Notes: generated from the sequence alone by a model not told the origin. Positions 12,001 through 23,171 are shown, counted from the stretch's first letter. The stretch is 64,000 bases of DNA from Angiostrongylus vasorum (GCA_018806985.1 JADANN010000448.1:124001-188000); one strand, 5' to 3'. Program-made: numbers and translations.

Positions 12001-13837
12001 AATTAGACAAAAAACACACGAACATCTTTGAAATTTGTGTGCTCCTGTAAGCTAAAAACCCAAAAATGTCGAAATATCAAACGTCTAACCAATACTAATC
12101 GTTGTTACATTCATGTAACCTACAATGTTCATTCATTCAATTGACCCTTTAAAAGCGTTTTCTGTCTCTGACTTTGATTTGAGAGGAAATAGAACTAATT
12201 TTCGTGGCTTTGCTCCATCGCTCATAAGAAAAAAGCTCACTAAAAAGCAACCATTCGATTCGTTTAGAACTGTCACGACGCAGTGAGATGTGGACAGGTG
12301 CTGCTTACTTCGGAAATTCATACGTGAACGCGGACCGCAAGCCATATGGACGCTACACAAACTGGAAAGACGGTAAGCGGCATGGAACTTCTACTGAAGT
12401 TTTCACAGTCCAGTGGTAGCACTTAAAAACATACATCTTTGATGAATAGGCAAAGAACCACAACCTGGAGCATACCACTTTCTGTAACAGCTTCAGTAGT
12501 AGGACTTACTTGAAATCGAGAGATTGCCATTGAAACAACGAATGGTTGACGTAATGAGTTGAGGTTCACTTGGCCTGATAGCGGTCTTTTGTATGCTTGA
12601 AAAGTGCCGAAATTTTTTCCTTCCCTTCCATCTTCAATAAAATAATCTTACACAAATGCATTGTTTTGCCCACCTTAATAGTCAATAAAACGTTAAGATT
12701 TGGAGAGGGGTTTTTCATGGCAGTAGTGTGGGATTTATTTAATGGGTGTTGAAACGATGTATATTACCCTTACACTACGATTACAACAGAAATAGAGAAC
12801 TAAACCAGAATATCTTTAAAGAAACTGCGACAATTACGCTATATGGATGAGAGAATTGAGTTCTTAAACGCTTACCTGAAGGGTCAAACTGGCTCCCAAC
12901 TGTTTTGTTAAACTCTTTGAATATCGAAAAGCGTAGACGTTGACACCAACGGAAGCAGCTGAAGTTTGTGGATCTAAGAGAGGCTTGCCACATGGCGATG
13001 AGTTTCTTGTGAGACCGGAGTGATGCCATACTGATTTACTCTTTCCTAGGCATCGTTACGAAATCTTGAATTTCTCATTTTCACCCCTGCAATGAACCAG
13101 TGGCGGTGTATCGCACTTCTGGACTTATAGAATTCCCTCACTATTTTCGTAAAACAAACAATGGGAGAGAACTGTAAGAAATGAGAAATGAAATGAATGA
13201 CGCTTTACGAGTACTTGCACATCACTGATCGTTCCGGAAGGTTCGTTTTCCGAAAAGACCTCACTGAATAATATGCGAGTATCTTTGGTGTTATTTGTTT
13301 TGTAATGCGTGATTGTTTCCGTTCTCACCATCCTTTAAACTCGGAGCAGTCGATCACTCGTGGCTGATCATTTTTCGAAATTTGGCCTTTGAGAGAGCGA
13401 TAATAGATCATTCCGGTAGGAAGGGTAACCGAGACGTAACGAACGGAAGCAGTGGAAAAAAGTCGACCAACTGGCGGAACTGTAGTGTTGGTTTACGACT
13501 CTAACGCGATGAAATGCAGTACATCAATTCGTTTGCAAGGTCTTCCGATAACTGATAATGCAATCGAAATGGTTGTGAATTGAGTTACGATTTAAAAACA
13601 CTTCAACGATTTCAGTGACTAGTAATTTCTGCGCTTTTTGCTTTTTCAGGCATTACTCCACCTATGAATCGTGCTCGACGATGCATTAAGTTGGACCGCG
13701 ATGGTAAATGGTTCCAGTCGTGCTGTAGGAAGGTCAGCTTGACGGTTTGCGAAAAACCAGCTGCCTATTCGTGGGAGTCGACGAAGCCGACAAACAATCT
13801 GTCCGGATTTCGTCGTTTTAAATTTCGTCGAATCTAA
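9020..13837 (+). CDS. Secreted C-type lectin, single CTLD, four exons
   Basis: Exons 9020-9071, 9149-9319, 12268-12372 and 13650-13837 join in phase 1 at all three introns, giving 171 residues with no internal stop. Residues 1-18 form a signal peptide (MCTAFVVLLGFLTSSAY). The C-type lectin domain follows: C24-C37 pair, GWRYF at 27-31, W47/AAEYRC49-54, GAHHTSIES 58-66, EN69-70, WTGAAYFG 83-90, YTNWKDG 104-110, then C121, C134/C135 and C143, matching the usual disulphide layout. The sugar-binding EPN/QPD and WND triplets are not seen (KDGITPP and KWFQSCC stand there), so calcium-dependent sugar binding is doubtful. A basic tail ends the protein (GFRRFKFRRI, 162-171). The family covers secreted ligand-binding and immune-type proteins of nematodes; this one's target is unknown. 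Intron 2 (2.9 kb) holds a SINE. Confidence 0.88.
11713..11996 (-). repeat. SINE family A inside lectin intron 2
   Basis: Full-length diverged copy in antisense to the lectin: reading the plus strand, GGATAAAACTCTCGGC at the tail end, the central AGGCAAGTCTGGCATC block, and GCGCGGGATCGAACC (B box) near the head. It sits between lectin exons 2 and 3. Confidence 0.7.
12876..13055 (-). other. Exon-like open stretch antisense in lectin intron 3
   Basis: On the minus strand a frame stays open from 13049 to a strong donor (CTTCAG followed by GTAAGC, exon end 12876). The peptide is varied and lightly hydrophobic (CGKPLLDPQTSAASVGVNVY and on). No family recognised and no acceptor proven. It may be chance or a relic of a nested gene. 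Confidence 0.18.
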
Positions 13838-14096
13838 TTCTGACTACGTTTTGTAGCTAAAATCCTAGATCGACTTTTAGTCGTGATGGTGAGGACGAAA
13901 TGAAGCTGTGCTTTAATCGATTGTCGAAACTTCTAAACGAAACAACCGTAGGAGCGATAACTTTGTTGGCATCTCAAGATTTCTTGTTTTCATAGAAGTG
14001 TGTTTTATAACACCAAACGCTCTGATCTCCGTAGTACTACACTATGGAAGTTGTTGATGATCACTATTAATGTGATCAGACGACTTTCCAAGGTTT

Positions 14097-14102
14097 AATA
14101 AA
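14097..14102 (+). terminator. Poly(A) signal of the lectin gene
   Basis: AATAAA 260 bases after the lectin stop codon, in the expected orientation; the first canonical signal I see downstream. Confidence 0.6.
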
Positions 14103-14639
14103 CGTGTATAGAATCAATGCAACATCCGTTGTTCCAGAGCCACATGGGTGTATCCTAAGGAGTTGTAGATCCTCATTCATCCCAGCCTTATTGCAGTTAT
14201 TTGTAAACATCTCATTCAGCGATCGTTTTCATGCTTTTGATTATATTCCTAAGCTTCGATATTCAGAAGTAGTGTTTGCTCTCATGGAAATCCGTGCTAA
14301 GGAATATTGATGTAAGATTTCATCGTGCAATGCCTTTGAGAGATGTACATATATGGAGTGCATGCGTGTGTGTGTAGAATTATGTTATAAATGTGGATTA
14401 ACTCTGTTGGAAGTAGAATATTTAAGTAAGATGTCTTCTTCCGCGAAGAATGCGTTTCAAATATTGCTATCGGTTGATGGGTACATGTCAATTCTTGTAG
14501 GCTTTTTTTGACACAGGTATCATCACATTGATCTAAAATTACTTAATGACAATCTATTTATTTCTGGACTCCTAGACTCTGAGATTCATTTAACAACAAA
14601 ATTCTGCTAGAAGTCATACATTGTTGGTGATTCTTAGAT

Positions 14640-14800
14640 ATGAGAAAAACTCGCAATAGTGCGGTGGATGACGCACGAGCCCCGGAAAAGGGTAATCTCA
14701 GGTCCGCCGCTTAACTGCTGCTTCGGGCGTTGCTCTTATCTCAGCATCATTATGGTTTTATTTCGCATAATACCTTGCCGTGAAAAAAGTAGTAGGCCGT
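14640..14800 (-). repeat. Palindromic MITE, diverged half
   Basis: Right-arm sequence of the MITE family (GCATCATTATGGTTTTATTTCGCATAATACC broken by substitutions, then CTTGCCGTG and a purine run with GTAGGCCGTAAATAAA). The inner part is diverged and the left arm is missing. Confidence 0.5.
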
Positions 14801-15159
14801 AAATAAAACATAGACATAATACATCCTTAGCCACATGTTACTGGAACAAATAAGGGCTTTTGTATCGCTCTGTATCTGTTTGTTGACCAACTGCTATTAC
14901 TGCCATTCTATAACCCAGGTTGCAGTCGTGTAAGCCCTTCTATTTCTCAGGCATATGCCTGCGAGAAAGATACCACAGAGACGCAGTATTGCTATCCGAT
15001 GGGTTCTAGAGAAAACAACAGCCAAGGAAAATTCAGCATGAAAATGCTGAAGGTTCGCTTGAATTCAGATATGAACACGATCATCCGTATGGATGGAAGA
15101 CTACAAGATAACGGAACATCTGGAAGAAGGAGTTTCCCTGACCTTGTATGGAGGGCCTT

Positions 15160-17975
15160 TTCACCTGTATCGCATGTAGTCCCACTGATCGTCGAGTGAC
15201 TCGAGCGGGCGCCAGTAAATCTTCCATTTTTCACTTTCGTGTGTAAGCGTAGCCCAGTGGATTCTGCTCGCTCCAGGGACTCGGAGAGCATCATATCTTT
15301 TTTTTCTAGGCTTTTCGTGAAGAACTCTGACCATCGGCTCGGTGGCTTGTCCAACAGTTGTCACTCATACGCATTACGTTTCCGGCCCACCTTATCTTCG
15401 ACTGTTGGGCGTACAGAACGGCATCTTTGATTTTTGATAGTTGACGCAGGTGAGAGCTTCGGATCCCTTCCCTTACTTGTGTGAAACGGTGTATTCGTAG
15501 CCTGGTCCTTTCGACTGCGCGTTCAATAACGCTGAGGGTTCTTTCATCCTGCTTACGCTTCTGCCAGGTTTCTGACGCATACATTAGGGCAGGAAGTACC
15601 GCTGACTCAAAAAGGTGGGCACAGAGTCGGGTGCTCCTTGTTCTCTTCACTACATCCTCGATGCTCTTGAAAGCGCCCCCAAACCGCTCGTTTCATCCTG
15701 CTCAGCTCTGGAGCTAGGTTGTTCATCATATTGATTTTCTGACCTAGATAGACATAACTGGAGCATTCGGAGGTGTTTGTTCCGTTGAACGTGAATGGGG
15801 CATACGAAACCAATCCGTTCCTTATGAACATCGCCCCTGCTTTTTTCACATGGCTGTCCTTCGTCCAGTGCTATGTCAATCCTCTTTAAGATGACTCGAG
15901 TGAAAAGTTTATAGACGACAGGCAGCAAGCAAATTGATTGGGCGATAGTTGCCGATATCGTGTAGGTCACCCTTCTTGAACAATAACACGGTCTTGCTGG
16001 TCTTCCACTGAATAGGGACCTTGCATTCAGACAGGTAACATGTGAAGAGCCGAGCCAGTGTGTTTACGAGGACTGGCGAAAGGTTTTTCAGGTGTTCTGG
16101 TCTTATCCTGTCCAGACCTGGTGTTGTTCGACTTTTCACCGACAAAATGGCATGCCGGATTTCAGAAGGGAGAACCGATGGTACAACATATCCATCCTCC
16201 TTTATTTCATATGATGGGAGGTGTATGTGGCTATCGAAAGAGATCTGAGTAGTATTCGTGAATGATTTTCTCCATTTCCTTGCTGGACGCTATAATTGTT
16301 CCGTCTCGGCGTCGGAGTGCAATCATATTGGTTCTTGTGATTGGCGAAGCATCGGTGGGCTTTGCGAATGCTTTTTCCAGCCTCTGCAGCTTCGACCATT
16401 ATTGCTGCTCTTCTGTTTTTTGAGATCTTCTCTTATCGCCTGTCTGCATTGTTTTGCTAATTCGGACGTTAGTTCGCGGTTGCCTGCAGCTCCTGCGATT
16501 CCACGCTGGCGTATCAGCTCGAGTGTTTCTGGAGACAGACGTCTCTTGGTGACTTTCGAACTCTCAGCTTTCATAGCGCTGACGTGAAGACGTTGAATGA
16601 GCCGATCGTATTCTTTCGTTGATGTTATCGACAACGGCATCTTCCCCAACAGGCGACTAATGAATTTAGTAAGTCCCATTTTATGGTGGTTCTGGGACTT
16701 CGGTTTTTGAATTTAGCGGCTTTGTCTTCTTTCCGCGAGAAATGAAATCTTGCACAAAAGCGGCGATGGTCTGGTCGTGTGTAGAATTTTGGGACAACAG
16801 CGGCATCGGTTAGGCAAAACCTTGTATTTACTATGATGTCGTCTATTTCGTTATGGTACTCTCTGTTGGGAGACTCCCACGTCCAGCGTTGAAAGTGGGG
16901 TTTGAGGAATTGGTTGTTACCACGGATGGTTTTGGTCACCATGAGAAACTCAGACAGCCGCTCACCCTATTCGTTCCATTCTAATCCATGGGTGCCAATA
17001 TGCCGTTCTTCGGACGTTCTTTTTGGTCCAATCTTGGCGTTGAAATCTCCAAAGATGACCTTGAAGAATGTATCGTTTTTTTCTGTAGAACTTCTCCAAG
17101 TCCACATAGACCACTTCGACTTCTTCTCCGTCATAGTTTGATGTCGGCGCGTAAACGACGAAGATTGTCAAAGCCGGTATTGATCCGCATCTTTTTAATT
17201 GTAAACTTCCGGTTAGGGTTGTAAGCTGTTCGAATGAATCGATGTTCATTGACAAACTCGTGTTGACGAGAGTGCCGACGCCGCCGACTCCTCTACTGTC
17301 GCATGTTCCGGAGGAACAGTTCTTCTCCGGTGTCATAGACGGAATTGAATGGGTCGCGTCGTCTCGTCTCGGCGAGGCCGATGACGTCGTACCTTATCCT
17401 TCTTGCTTGCTTGAGCAAGTCTTCTATCGAGGACTCGGATGCAAGTGTACGTGAATTGTAGGTAAAGATCGTCACCATAGTTCTTTGTAATCCAGGCAGC
17501 TTTCATTGGCCCTGAGATTTTAGCAGCCTCTCCGTACTCGTCCTATTCAACGCTGCGAAATTAGGGGCTCTGAATGTGGGGGCTGGGTATACTCACGGGT
17601 AGCTTGCCAGGCTCTCCCAGAGTGTACATGGAGCTTTATTTGTTGAAGGCGCCTTCTAACCGCCTCCCATATACTTCCTTGTCACTTTATTGCAGTCTTT
17701 TAGCCGAATTGACTCGTAGAATACAATCCGTAAACGCGAGAACGCATCAACACACGCGTGCATGAATACGCCTCGTAAATGCATAAAGCATGTGCCGAAT
17801 CGACGTTGAAGAAGCAACAAGTTCATCGCTCGATTCGCCTGCGTCTCAGGGAAGCAAAGATCGCTTTCGGTTCGCGATTAACCATCTATCCGCCACCTGG
17901 GGACGCACCACGTAGCCTCGCGACAAACCGGCTCGAGATCCCTCATATGAGGGCGATCCGTGGAGAGGACCTTTT
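15160..17975 (-). mobile_element. RTE-clade LINE with deleted reverse-transcriptase core
   Basis: Reading down the minus strand: probable 5' UTR (17975-17490); AP endonuclease domain from 17478 ([17 protein letters not shown], then [13 protein letters not shown] and, after a frameshift, GDFNAKIG with its catalytic Asp and Asn); linker (16680-16200); N-terminal RT (KSRTTPGLDRIRPEHL, KTSKTVLLFKKGD, YRPI, VVYKLFTRVI at 15895); then a sharp join near 15835-15850 from the GQPCE motif straight to the F(M/I)RNGLVSYAPF thumb motif. The join removes the palm with the FADD box. The C-terminal part (RLCAHLFESAVLPAL, YASETW, KIRWAGNVMRM, YWRPLES) follows to about 15161. Several frameshifts. It cannot move itself; the deletion joint is the notable point. 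Confidence 0.85.
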
Positions 17976-18104
17976 AGGTATGAAAAACTTATTTAATGTT
18001 TGTTGAAGTGCATAAAATTGATTGCTTCGAGTCTTTTTGGGGAATTTCCAACTTTCAGCAAAACAAGCCTAGAAGAACATAGCACATATGTAGAAGTTAG
18101 AGAT

Positions 18105-18394
18105 AAAGGGATAAAGGATGAAGCTCTCGGCGTTGATCAATCCCCTGAGGGATGCGCAATCCATCCGACTTCATTAAGCATCGTTGGAGGTGATTGAATG
18201 CACATCTGGCTTTTACAATGACTCGCGGTGGCCTATCGATGTATCGAGCCGGTGCTGCTATCCTCTCAGACAAGTCTGGTACCAATTTGACGACCCCACT
18301 CCGGAAGGATGGAAGGCTTGGCGGGCCACGAACGCGGAGATCGATTCCAAGTGTACGTTACAAGGCGCCTCCAACCACTGCGCCATACGCGCTC
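18105..18394 (-). repeat. SINE family A, full-length copy
   Basis: Read on the minus strand: tRNA-like head ATGGCGCAGTGGTTGGAGG with an A box, then a B-box-like GAATCGATCTC, a central block around 18265-18320 containing TTGGTACCAGACTTGTCTG, an inner region (CGATACATCGATAGGCCACC), and a 3' end GATTGATCAACGCCGAGAGC followed by a purine/pyrimidine-poor tail. Polymerase III boxes at one end and no open frame define it as a tRNA-derived SINE. Confidence 0.78.
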
Positions 18395-20065
18395 TACATG
18401 AAATAATATCCCACTTATCACGATTATCGTTACGGATCTCCATACAAACACAGTGAAGCGTGTGCTGGCTACAACGGAGCATGTGGTTCACAGCACTGGT
18501 TATGGTGGTGGCATGTATAGTATCGCTGGAGGATGACAACTTAGTATACGCACACTGACGGCAGGATTTGGAATTGACATAGAGTAATTTCATTACTAGA
18601 CGCATAAATGATATTGATGAGACCTTAGAATCTAGATATTCCATCGCTACCACTTTAGCTGTTTTTTTCAAGTCTACACTTTATCCATTGGTAGAACAAT
18701 ATTTCTGACCACGTGTCCGTGCATCTGTGTGTGTTCTATTCCTAGTACATTTACTGGGAGCCGTGTTGAGAAAGGCATGGTAATGTTGCATGACTCATTT
18801 TGGGGTTTGCTAGAAAACGCTAAATGTATTATTGTCGCAAAAAATCCCTTTTTTTCGTCCTTGTTTTTTATGTTAAAACACGTCCTAAAGTAATTGTAAA
18901 GCTAGAAACGATGTCTAGCAACACACTACGGTATGTTTAGAACATAGAGGAAAACAATCATCTGCCGCTATGGAATTTGACGCTCATAAAAAATATGGTC
19001 GCAACTGATAAATGTGAGGTAGTTCAGACCCATTTATTTGGAGTTAATTAATACTTGTGAGGATCAAACAGATGGTTTACAATTTTTGTACTCGAAAACA
19101 TAGTGTGGTGACATTTACAGTGATAGAAGTATAGTTTGGAAGGTTAGTTGGCAGTGTTGCTTGCTCGATTTCACCACCCTTGCATGAATATGCCACATGG
19201 GACTTTTCGTGTATGTTGTCACAGAACACAATCTTAAGTTTGTGTTACATCCTTATAAGACAAAAATGCAAGTACAACATAAATTCCTTGACAATATACA
19301 GAAAGGTTAAGAATACAAGCGCCAGTACCAAGAAAGATTCTGTTAGAGTCATGGTAAATAGAGAGAGCTGCAAACAGGACAAAACATAGTTCACTGACGG
19401 TGCTAGCTCATATTCGTCCCATACAAGGCGGAGCTTATCTAGGGCCGTTGAAAAGAGAATTTCGAAGGATAGTTTGAAGAGACGGTTTGAAGAGCAGGTG
19501 AGTGAACATTTTCCTAGGCACTACCATGTGATGCGGCTGGTTCAAAGGAAAGTACGTTAGCTTAGTATGCCTACATCAGAGGAAACGACATATGAGAAGA
19601 TTTGAGAAAGTTTCTTCAGAAGGCTTTTGCCCTTTGGAGATGATTTAGCAGCTTAGCAGCACGGGATAAGTGTATGTTCGATTGAGAATGTACGATAGAG
19701 AAATAATGATAGAGATACAGAATATTCGATATTTACAGAGAATATTCTCTGTATACAGTGAGGTTCTTCAACTTCATGCGTTATCTATATATACTTATAG
19801 CTCACTCTTACAGTGACCAGATAACGCCTACATATTCCCGGCAAGTTCAAATGTAAATACGGGATGTAGAAGCTCAATTTGTGTAATTTACATAGTAAAC
19901 ACCGTTGACAACACCTTAATATGCTGTTTGTTCTTTTTGTCTCCATTTCGAGAACAAACGGGAGTCAGATAGAATGTCAAGGGCATTTTTCTCTCATACG
20001 ACCGCTGAGCATGTCGTCAAGAAAGATCCTGTAAATAATTAACAACATTAATAAATCCCACGAGA
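18395..20065. other. Intergenic, nothing recognised
   Basis: Long AT-rich stretch. A frame on the minus strand runs through 18395-18671 into the SINE, but it shows no motif and I do not call a gene. Confidence 0.4.
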
Positions 20066-21215
20066 GACTTTTATTAAACCTCGGCATTGACCAAATAGTT
20101 CTCGTTAATTCTTGTTAAGCAAAGACGAGGTGTTACTTTATTCTTTATTCCGTTAAAGCTGACGTTTCGGCGGGTTTCGCCTTCTTCAGAGCCTGGAAAG
20201 GTTAAGTTGGTAGCAATCTACCTGGCTAAACACATCCATAACCAAACAGAGAAAACGCTAAACCAAGATTTCAATCACATTGAGCACAGAATAGCTTCTT
20301 TGCCACCTCACCGCTTTCTATGACCTTCACTGAGTACGTCGCGTGGAGACCAAGCGCACAAAATTCACATGGAAGCGTAATGTGCCCATCCCATCAGAAT
20401 AACAGGCTTATATACTGCCCAATATCACGCGTGATAATGAGGAATTCTTACTTGCGATTTATTTTCGGATTTCTGGAATTAATCCAGAACGCCTCGAGAT
20501 TTTTTGCGCGCTTGTGTTCTCGAATCCTGGATACCAACTTATGGGTTTTGATAAGTAAGTACAAGATGGGACATATTGGTAGGTCAACTTCTAGTTGAGA
20601 TATAACAGATGGTTTTAAACCAGCAGCCGTTGCCATTTTGACCCATTCGTGGTTCAATTGATTGCATGAGCTCGGGTACAGTTTATCTAATCTCCTGTAA
20701 GGCGTACGGAGACGAATACATTGGCGAAACGGGCAGACCACTCTGCGTTCGTATAAAAGAACACCTAGTCGGCAAACGTAAACCAAACACTCCACTAGGC
20801 ACGCATAGGACCCAGAGACATAACGGGAGGACTTTGAAGTACGTGTCACGATCCTCGCGCAGGAATCGAGAACACAAGCGCACAAAACTCTCGAGGCGTT
20901 CTGGATTAATTCCAGAAATCCGAAAATGAACCGCAGGGAAGAATGCCTCATTACCACGCGTGACAATGGGCGGTATATAACCCCGTTCTTCTGATGAGAT
21001 GGGCACATTACGCTTCCATGTGAATTTTGTGCACTTGGTCTCCAGGCGACATACTCAGTGGAAGCCTCATAGAAAGTGATGAGTGTGCAGAGAAGCTATT
21101 CTGTGTTCAATATGATTGAAATCTTGGTTCAGCATTTTCTCTGTTTGGTTATAGAGGTTCCGCCGAAACGTCACCTTTAACGGAGTAAAGAATAAAGTTA
21201 CAACATTAAGTTGTA
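20066..21215. mobile_element. Inverted pair of Penelope-like element fragments
   Basis: The right arm (about 20661-21215, plus) encodes a GIY-YIG endonuclease: VYLISC, EYIGETGRPLCVRIKEHL, LGTHRTQRHNG, then a shifted basic C-terminus, ending in the terminal repeat with GCCGAAACGTCACC. The left arm (20066-20660, minus) encodes an RT piece (LPICPILYLLIKTHKL) fused by an internal deletion directly to the C-terminal SRNPKINRK region and the same terminal repeat (AAGCTGACGTTTCGGC at 20155). The 3' ends of both arms are reverse complements of each other. The right-arm repeat lacks about 65 bases between GGTTATAGAGG and CCGCCGAAACG compared with 36530-36620. Neither arm is intact. Confidence 0.8.
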
Positions 21216-22295
21216 CCACACATCGTGGACTTCAGCAGCGAATTTTTTTATCTCTAATCCATCCTGTTTTTCTGGCTTCAACGTTTCAAAAATTTCATCC
21301 TCTACGTCGTCACAGGGAAATTCTGCGATCCGTCCAACAGTAGAGATGAGATCCTGTATTGGAATTCGTTAATAGACTTATTGAGAGGTAGATATTAGCG
21401 GCAAAAACATCCACGGCAGGTTCAATTCAATGAAATTGGAAATTGTAATAAGTTGTAATATGTCAAATAATTGGAAATTTCAAACCTGTGACAGCGACAC
21501 GGAGCAGCACAAGATTACAGGAATTTAAAACACTGTAAACACAAGAAAAGGAGAGATTTACGAAGGAGAATGCACAAAATAGGTGCACTTCTGTACCGGT
21601 ATCGACACCTCCCTCCCCTCGTGGACCCAGATGGGAAAAAGCGCAGCTCTCGATGAAATGCGCATTGTAGGATGGATGATTTCGTATCCCCTGAATATCT
21701 CTCAACATAGGCAAGAGGCAAGAAAAAAGCAACGAAACCACAGAGCTTACATCATCCCGTTCAAGTTTCTTAGAGATGCACGTCATCACGAGATCACCGA
21801 GTTCCCTACTAATATAAAATATAAAGATCTCCTGTCTATTGTGCTTCACTATTTATTACAGAAAAGCCGCAAAAATACCTCGAATCCTAGTTGGAAATAC
21901 ACTCTTGCAGTAGCGTATACAGTCGACTTGGCGACACTTTGAACAAAGAGGTAATGTTCTCTGCGTCCTCGAGAAGTCCGATGATATTCAATTAAGATGA
22001 ATAGGCCATTAGTCATTCAAAACAGTTATAATTGTATGAATTTTTTCTACAGACTTAATATTTTAGATGGTACTCATCAATATCTGTCTTTGCTTTCGGT
22101 GCGCACCACCAAAATGTTAACTACAGCTGAGATAAAACATCCACGAACCGCTTGCCATGATTAATAAAGGCTCCGCTTAAACAGAATATAGTAGTTATTG
22201 GAACATTTTTTTATCACAACATGAGGTGACTCACACATAGTTTTCCTATTCGAACATGAATATCGTCAGTAGTTCCAATCTTTTTTTTGTTGCAG
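21216..22295. other. Intergenic or intronic, no firm exon
   Basis: On the minus strand 21840-21750 shows a short open piece (ELGDLVMTCISKKLERDD) ending at a GTAAGC donor, possibly another exon of the gene at 22503-22734. The evidence is too thin for a separate call. Confidence 0.3.
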
Positions 22296-22434
22296 TTCAT
22301 ACGTGAAGGGCTACAAGGATATCACATTGCTGGGATAGAAAAGCATAAAGAGCTATACTCGTTCCTCCTCAATCGCAACAAGCCAAAGCTGTGTGGCATT
22401 TGCAAATTCGCAATGGTGCATAACCAAACCTCAG
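22296..22434 (+). CDS. Candidate internal exon, product unknown
   Basis: A strong acceptor (T-run then GTTGCAG, ending 22295) opens a frame of 46 codons that ends at a donor (CCTCAG then GTGGCA, phase 1). The peptide includes KHKELYSFLLN and KLCGICKFAMVHNQ. The CxxC step recalls the start of saposin-type domains but nothing more is visible. The neighbouring exon on the opposite strand makes it uncertain which strand carries the gene. Confidence 0.3.
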
Positions 22435-22502
22435 GTGGCACTAAGTTAATCGGCATTCAAAGAACTTAAAGACCAAAACAAGAGCAAACACTTCATACTC
22501 AC

Positions 22503-22734
22503 CACTATTTCCTGTCTCGTCACCAGCTCTCGGTACTCGTCGATGATAACTCTATGCTTTGCTTTTCCGTACACTTTATCGCACATGCGCATATAACTGC
22601 ACACAGAAGTAGGGAACAAATGTCCTAACAAATCCTCGACTTCCATGAAATTGACGTACATATTATGTTTTCTGAAGTACACGTTATTGTAACCTACTAC
22701 CTTGCAAAGACGACACAAGCAGCATCCAATTCTT
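22503..22734 (-). CDS. Candidate exon with saposin-B-like cysteine pattern
   Basis: Minus-strand exon between a good acceptor (CTCTTCCAG, exon from 22734) and a consensus donor (GTGAGTATG after 22503), open for 77 codons in phase. Cysteines occur as CCLCRLC near the start and CSYMRMC after a helix-rich middle (MEVEDLLGHL), followed by KVYGKAKHRVIIDEYRELV. This spacing resembles a saposin-B fold, in which membrane- or lipid-binding helices are tied by disulphides, but one expected cysteine (before PTSVC) is Phe. Other exons were not assembled, so the full protein is unknown. Confidence 0.42.
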
Positions 22735-22976
22735 CTGGAAGAGATGTCGATGAAACAGTCACTTTGTTTGCGGAACTAAAACTCATAAGGAAGTTTTAGG
22801 AGGTTCATCCAAGCAAACATCTTTCCAGTAGATACATATTTAAACCCGAATACTGAAAGAAAGTCGAAGAATACACGAATCCAAGCTTGGTGTGGGCTAT
22901 GTTGGTATAGCAAAAACAGCTTCAAATAGGGTTGAGAGTTCTCGACGAGAAACAAGCTCATTAGTCAAATAAGATA

Positions 22977-23165
22977 GAGGCTGATAGCACAGTGGTAGCG
23001 ACGGCGACCACTACGAGCATGGTGCTGGTTCGATTCCACTTCAGGCTCACCATACCGGACTTGTCAAGGAAGCAGGCGAAGCCACACGTAAAAACCTAGA
23101 AAACCCTGCTTGTGGTTGATAAGTGCGAGGAAACGAATCGAATGAGGAGTGCTGAGATCTGCACA
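22977..23165 (+). repeat. tRNA-derived SINE, family B (shortened)
   Basis: The best polymerase III promoter of the window: A box TAGCACAGTGG (22985-22995) and canonical B box GGTTCGATTCC (23027-23037). The central block is cut to ACCGGACTTGTC. The 3' part matches other family B copies (GAGGAAACGAATCGAATG, then AGTGCTGAGATC). It is not a tRNA gene: no acceptor stem pairs and there is a long non-tRNA body. Confidence 0.75.
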
Positions 23166-23171
23166 GTAAAA

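Noticed and set aside
14992..15354. Overlapping long frames on both strands at the RTE C-terminus, and similar pairs at 16.2-16.7 kb and 42.6-42.9 kb
   Set aside because: The RTE motifs fall in one strand and frame set; the opposite frames are shadows of it.
18395..18671. Long minus-strand frame continuing from a SINE
   Set aside because: Part of its length is SINE sequence and the remainder has no motif or splice support.
20448..21008. 186-codon minus-strand frame
   Set aside because: It runs across an inverted Penelope joint, with a small part in true coding frame. Not a gene.
22977..23050. tRNA gene
   Set aside because: The A and B boxes are good, but no acceptor or anticodon stem forms and the sequence continues as a repeat family. 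The other SINE heads fail in the same way.
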